Shown: positions 61,005 through 64,000 of the stretch, piece by piece | Layout: the number at the start of each line of letters is the position of its first letter | Numbering within the stretch: the first letter of the stretch is position 1 | NCBI GenBank assembly: GCA_046346965.1 | Contig: JAXMHB010000004.1 | Location: forward strand, 248,001 to 312,000 | Length of the DNA: 64,000 nt | From: JAXMHB01 sp046346965 | Lineage (GTDB): Bacteria; Pseudomonadota; Gammaproteobacteria; Xanthomonadales; SZUA-5 | Direction: 5' to 3' | Translations under genes and position numbers: made by a program | Notes under the pieces: generated by a model | The model's database searches: none | What the model was told of the DNA's origin: nothing | What the model saw: the letters and a program-made list of their open reading frames with translations, nothing else

Positions 61005-61571
61005 ATGAAAGCCACTGACATCAAACGCGGCACTGTCGTCGAACACCTGGGCAAATACTGGATGGTGCGCGACTTGGAACGCAGCGCGCCCACTGGCCGC
61101 GGCGGCAACACCACCTTCCGCTTCACGCTGTATCAGGTCGGCACCGACACCAAGCTCGATCTCAGCCTGCGCGCCGACGACGAGCTGCCGGAAGTCGAAC
61201 TCAGCCGTCGCGAGGCCAGCTTTTCCTACATGGACGGCGACAACTACGTGTTCATGGACGTCGAGGACTACACCCAGTACACGCTGTCGCCGGCGATGGT
61301 CGGCGATCTACCGCTGTACACCAGCGATGGCAATCTGGAAGGCGTGCAGCTCTTGCTGATCGACGGTGAGCCGGTGGGTCTGAAGCTGCCGCCGTCGGTG
61401 GAGCTGGAAGTGGTCGACACCGCGCCCTATGTCAAAGGCGCCAGTGCCACCGGTCGCGCCAAGCCGGCCAAACTGTCGACCGGCCTCGAGATCGCGGTGC
61501 CCGAATACATCGAGAACGGTACCCGCGTCCGCGTCAACACCGACACCGGCGAGTTCTCCGGGCGCGCCTGA
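61005..61571 (+). CDS. efpL: Elongation factor P-like protein (EfpL/YeiP)
   Basis: 188 residues, three OB/KOW-like domains as in EF-P. MKATDIKRGTVVEHLGKYWM is the first domain start; the decoding loop reads ERSAPTGRGGNTTFRF, with Arg at the tip in place of the Lys modified in EF-P, which is typical of EfpL. YMDGDNYVFMDVEDYTQYTL and VKGASATGRAKPAKLSTGLE then IAVPEYIENGTRVRV finish the protein. Acts at ribosomes stalled on proline-containing sequences. A T/C-rich leader precedes the start. Confidence 0.94.
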   Translation: MKATDIKRGTVVEHLGKYWMVRDLERSAPTGRGGNTTFRFTLYQVGTDTKLDLSLRADDELPEVELSRREASFSYMDGDNYVFMDVEDYTQYTLSPAMVGDLPLYTSDGNLEGVQLLLIDGEPVGLKLPPSVELEVVDTAPYVKGASATGRAKPAKLSTGLEIAVPEYIENGTRVRVNTDTGEFSGRA

Positions 61572-61581
61572 GCCCGCAGTG

Positions 61582-61601
61582 GCGGCGACCGCGGTCGCCG
61601 C
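61582..61601. terminator. 20-nt perfect palindrome between convergent efpL and pspF
   Basis: GCGGCGACCGCGGTCGCCGC is a perfect palindrome 10 bp after the efpL stop and 6 bp beyond the pspF stop on the other strand. A bidirectional transcript end is likely. There is no T-tract. Confidence 0.55.
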
Positions 61602-61607
61602 TGCGCC

Positions 61608-62678
<1,071 letters not shown>

Positions 62679-62876
62679 ACGCAGCTCCTGCAGAGGGTCG
62701 GATCGCCGCCCGGGACCGCGGCGCAGCCCGGATGCTGCAGCATGCCGCGCGGCCGACTCAAGTGCGCGCCGGCACGGCGCCAGCCTGAACGCCAGCACGC
62801 AAGCCCGCGGCCCGAAGGCGCGAGGCGGCGCTATGCTTCGCGCCCTCTTTCCTGACGGCTCCGACGAGCGCTCGCC

Positions 62877-64000
62877 ATGGCCACGCCGCAACCTGTGATC
62901 AACCGCAGCAAGCAGATCAACCGCGCCGAAGTGGTCGATCAGAACTTCCTCGCCCGCGTGCGCGGCTACCAGGGCCCGCTGCGCCAGCGCCCGCGTCACG
63001 CCGACGAGGCGCTCAGCGCGGATACCAGCCTCACGGTCGGTGCCTTTCGCGAACTGTTCGAGTCGCAGCTGATCAGCCGTCATCTGGATCTGATGGCGCG
63101 CGTGCTGCGGGTGCGCAACAAGGTGTTCTACACCATTGGCAGTTCCGGCCATGAGGGCAATGCGATGGTGGCGCGGCTGACCCGCCACACCGATCCCGCC
63201 TTCCTGCACTATCGCTCCGGCGGCTTCATGGCCGAGCGCTTTCGCAAGCTGCCGGGCATGGATCCGATTCAGGACTCGGCACTGTCCTTTGCCGCCAGCA
63301 AGCTGGACCCGGCCTCCGGCGGTCGCCACAAAGTATGGGGCAGCAAGCCTTTGTGGGTGCTGCCGCAGACCTCCACCATCGCCAGCCATCCGCCCAAAGC
63401 CTTCGGCACGGCGATGGCGATCGATCAGGCCAAGCGCATCGGCCATACGCTGCCAATACCGGACGATTCCATCGTGGTCTGCAGCTTCGGCGACGCCAGC
63501 GCCAACCACGCCACCGCGCAGGGCGCCTTCAACGCCGCCGAGTGGGCCGGCTACCAGCAGATCAAGGCGCCGGTACTGTTTGTCTGCGAGGACAACGGCA
63601 TCGGCATCTCGGTGCGCACGCCGACCGGCTGGATCGCGCAGAGCTTCAGCCAGCGCCAGCACATGAAGTACTTCTACGCCGACGGGCTGGATCTGGAAGC
63701 CGGCTTTGACGCCGTCCGCGCCGCCGTCGACTATTGCCGGCGCGAGCGCCGCCCGACCTTCCTGCATCTGCGCACGACGCGCCTGATGGGCCACGCCGGC
63801 ACCGATTTCGAGATCGAGTACCGCGCCATTGAGGAGGTCGAGGCCGGCGAGGCGCTGGATCCGCTGCTGCGCTCGGCCGAGCTGGCGTTGCAGCACGGCG
63901 TGTACACGCCGGATGAGCTGATCGCCCACTACGAGGACATCCGCGCGCGCTGTTTTGCCGCGGCGGAAGCCGCCGATCAGACGCCCAAACTGACCACGCT
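62877..64000 (+). CDS. Thiamine diphosphate-dependent 2-oxoacid dehydrogenase E1 (partial, 3' end outside window)
   Basis: The frame is open from ATG 62877 to the end of the window (374 codons). The N-terminal 60 residues (SKQINRAEVVDQNFLARVRG) resemble large branched-chain-type E1 proteins. FYTIGSSGHEGNAMVARLTR, AFLHYRSGGFMAERFRKLPG and the ThDP motif VCSFGDASANHATAQGAFNA followed by LFVCEDNGIGISVRTP match E1 alpha subunits (GDG-type motif here GDA). LHLRTTRLMGHAGTDFEIEY is the phosphorylation-loop region. Probably acts on branched-chain 2-oxoacids. It may continue as a fused alpha/beta E1; the rest is not visible. Confidence 0.88.
   Translation, partial: MATPQPVINRSKQINRAEVVDQNFLARVRGYQGPLRQRPRHADEALSADTSLTVGAFRELFESQLISRHLDLMARVLRVRNKVFYTIGSSGHEGNAMVARLTRHTDPAFLHYRSGGFMAERFRKLPGMDPIQDSALSFAASKLDPASGGRHKVWGSKPLWVLPQTSTIASHPPKAFGTAMAIDQAKRIGHTLPIPDDSIVVCSFGDASANHATAQGAFNAAEWAGYQQIKAPVLFVCEDNGIGISVRTPTGWIAQSFSQRQHMKYFYADGLDLEAGFDAVRAAVDYCRRERRPTFLHLRTTRLMGHAGTDFEIEYRAIEEVEAGEALDPLLRSAELALQHGVYTPDELIAHYEDIRARCFAAAEAADQTPKLTT

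Overview
This is a 64 kb piece of a high-GC, gene-dense bacterial chromosome, read as a gammaproteobacterium and most likely a member of Lysobacterales (Xanthomonadales). That placement is inferred from gene families and gene order, not from an rRNA gene. The clues are ftsY-mutY-yggX facing rsmD-coaD-ferredoxin, surE-pcm-nlpD, lolA, EfpL, PspF, a DUF6491 lipoprotein, a bacterial 3-hydroxyanthranilate dioxygenase and a complete Wsp chemosensory operon. Translational coupling (ATGA or GTGA overlaps) is very common and fixes many start codons.

Layout. 0-6 kb: end of gatA, gatB, a long-hairpin repeat, a secreted Reeler-like protein, and a coupled DUF1800/DUF1501 export pair. 6-11 kb: a repeat-rich, lower-GC accessory segment holding a SUKH-like protein, a large FtsX/MacB-type permease, a small exported thioredoxin-like gene broken by a frameshift, and a 22-bp minisatellite of about 24 units. 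11-25 kb: core genes (FKBP isomerase, ABC-F ATPase with a duplicated 3' end, thiE, tRNA-Leu, yggX, mutY, ftsY, rsmD, coaD, ferredoxin, gamma-glutamyltransferase, a metallo-hydrolase, DUF4920, a methyltransferase). 25-26 kb: four degenerate 200-235 bp repeats built from inverted CGCAAAGGA words. 26-38 kb: a RidA-like deaminase with 3-hydroxyanthranilate dioxygenase, lipoproteins, a TPM protein, lolA, a type-II NADH dehydrogenase, a P-type ATPase, a DNA ligase/exonuclease pair, and an ArsR-like regulator coupled to an M50 protease.

38.7-47.4 kb: a seven-gene wspABCDEFR operon, predicted to convert a surface or envelope signal into c-di-GMP synthesis by WspR. Its WspF receiver lacks the phospho-accepting aspartate, and its WspE carries an extra N-terminal helical region. 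47-57 kb: a membrane protein, SRAP/YedK, DUF3011, VOC, a flavin monooxygenase, two secreted or lipid-anchored proteins, and surE-pcm-nlpD continuing into a histone-deacetylase-like gene. 57-64 kb: an Smr protein, a third long-hairpin repeat, a MASE1-GGDEF-EAL protein, an HSD10-like dehydrogenase, efpL, pspF, and the start of a thiamine-diphosphate dehydrogenase E1 gene cut by the window end.

The least explained sequence is in the repeats: three long-hairpin elements at gene 3' ends, the 22-bp array, the 72-bp palindromic array and the CGCAAAGGA elements. The most interesting protein-level departure is the degenerate WspF. I saw no prophage, transposase, CRISPR array or rRNA operon.
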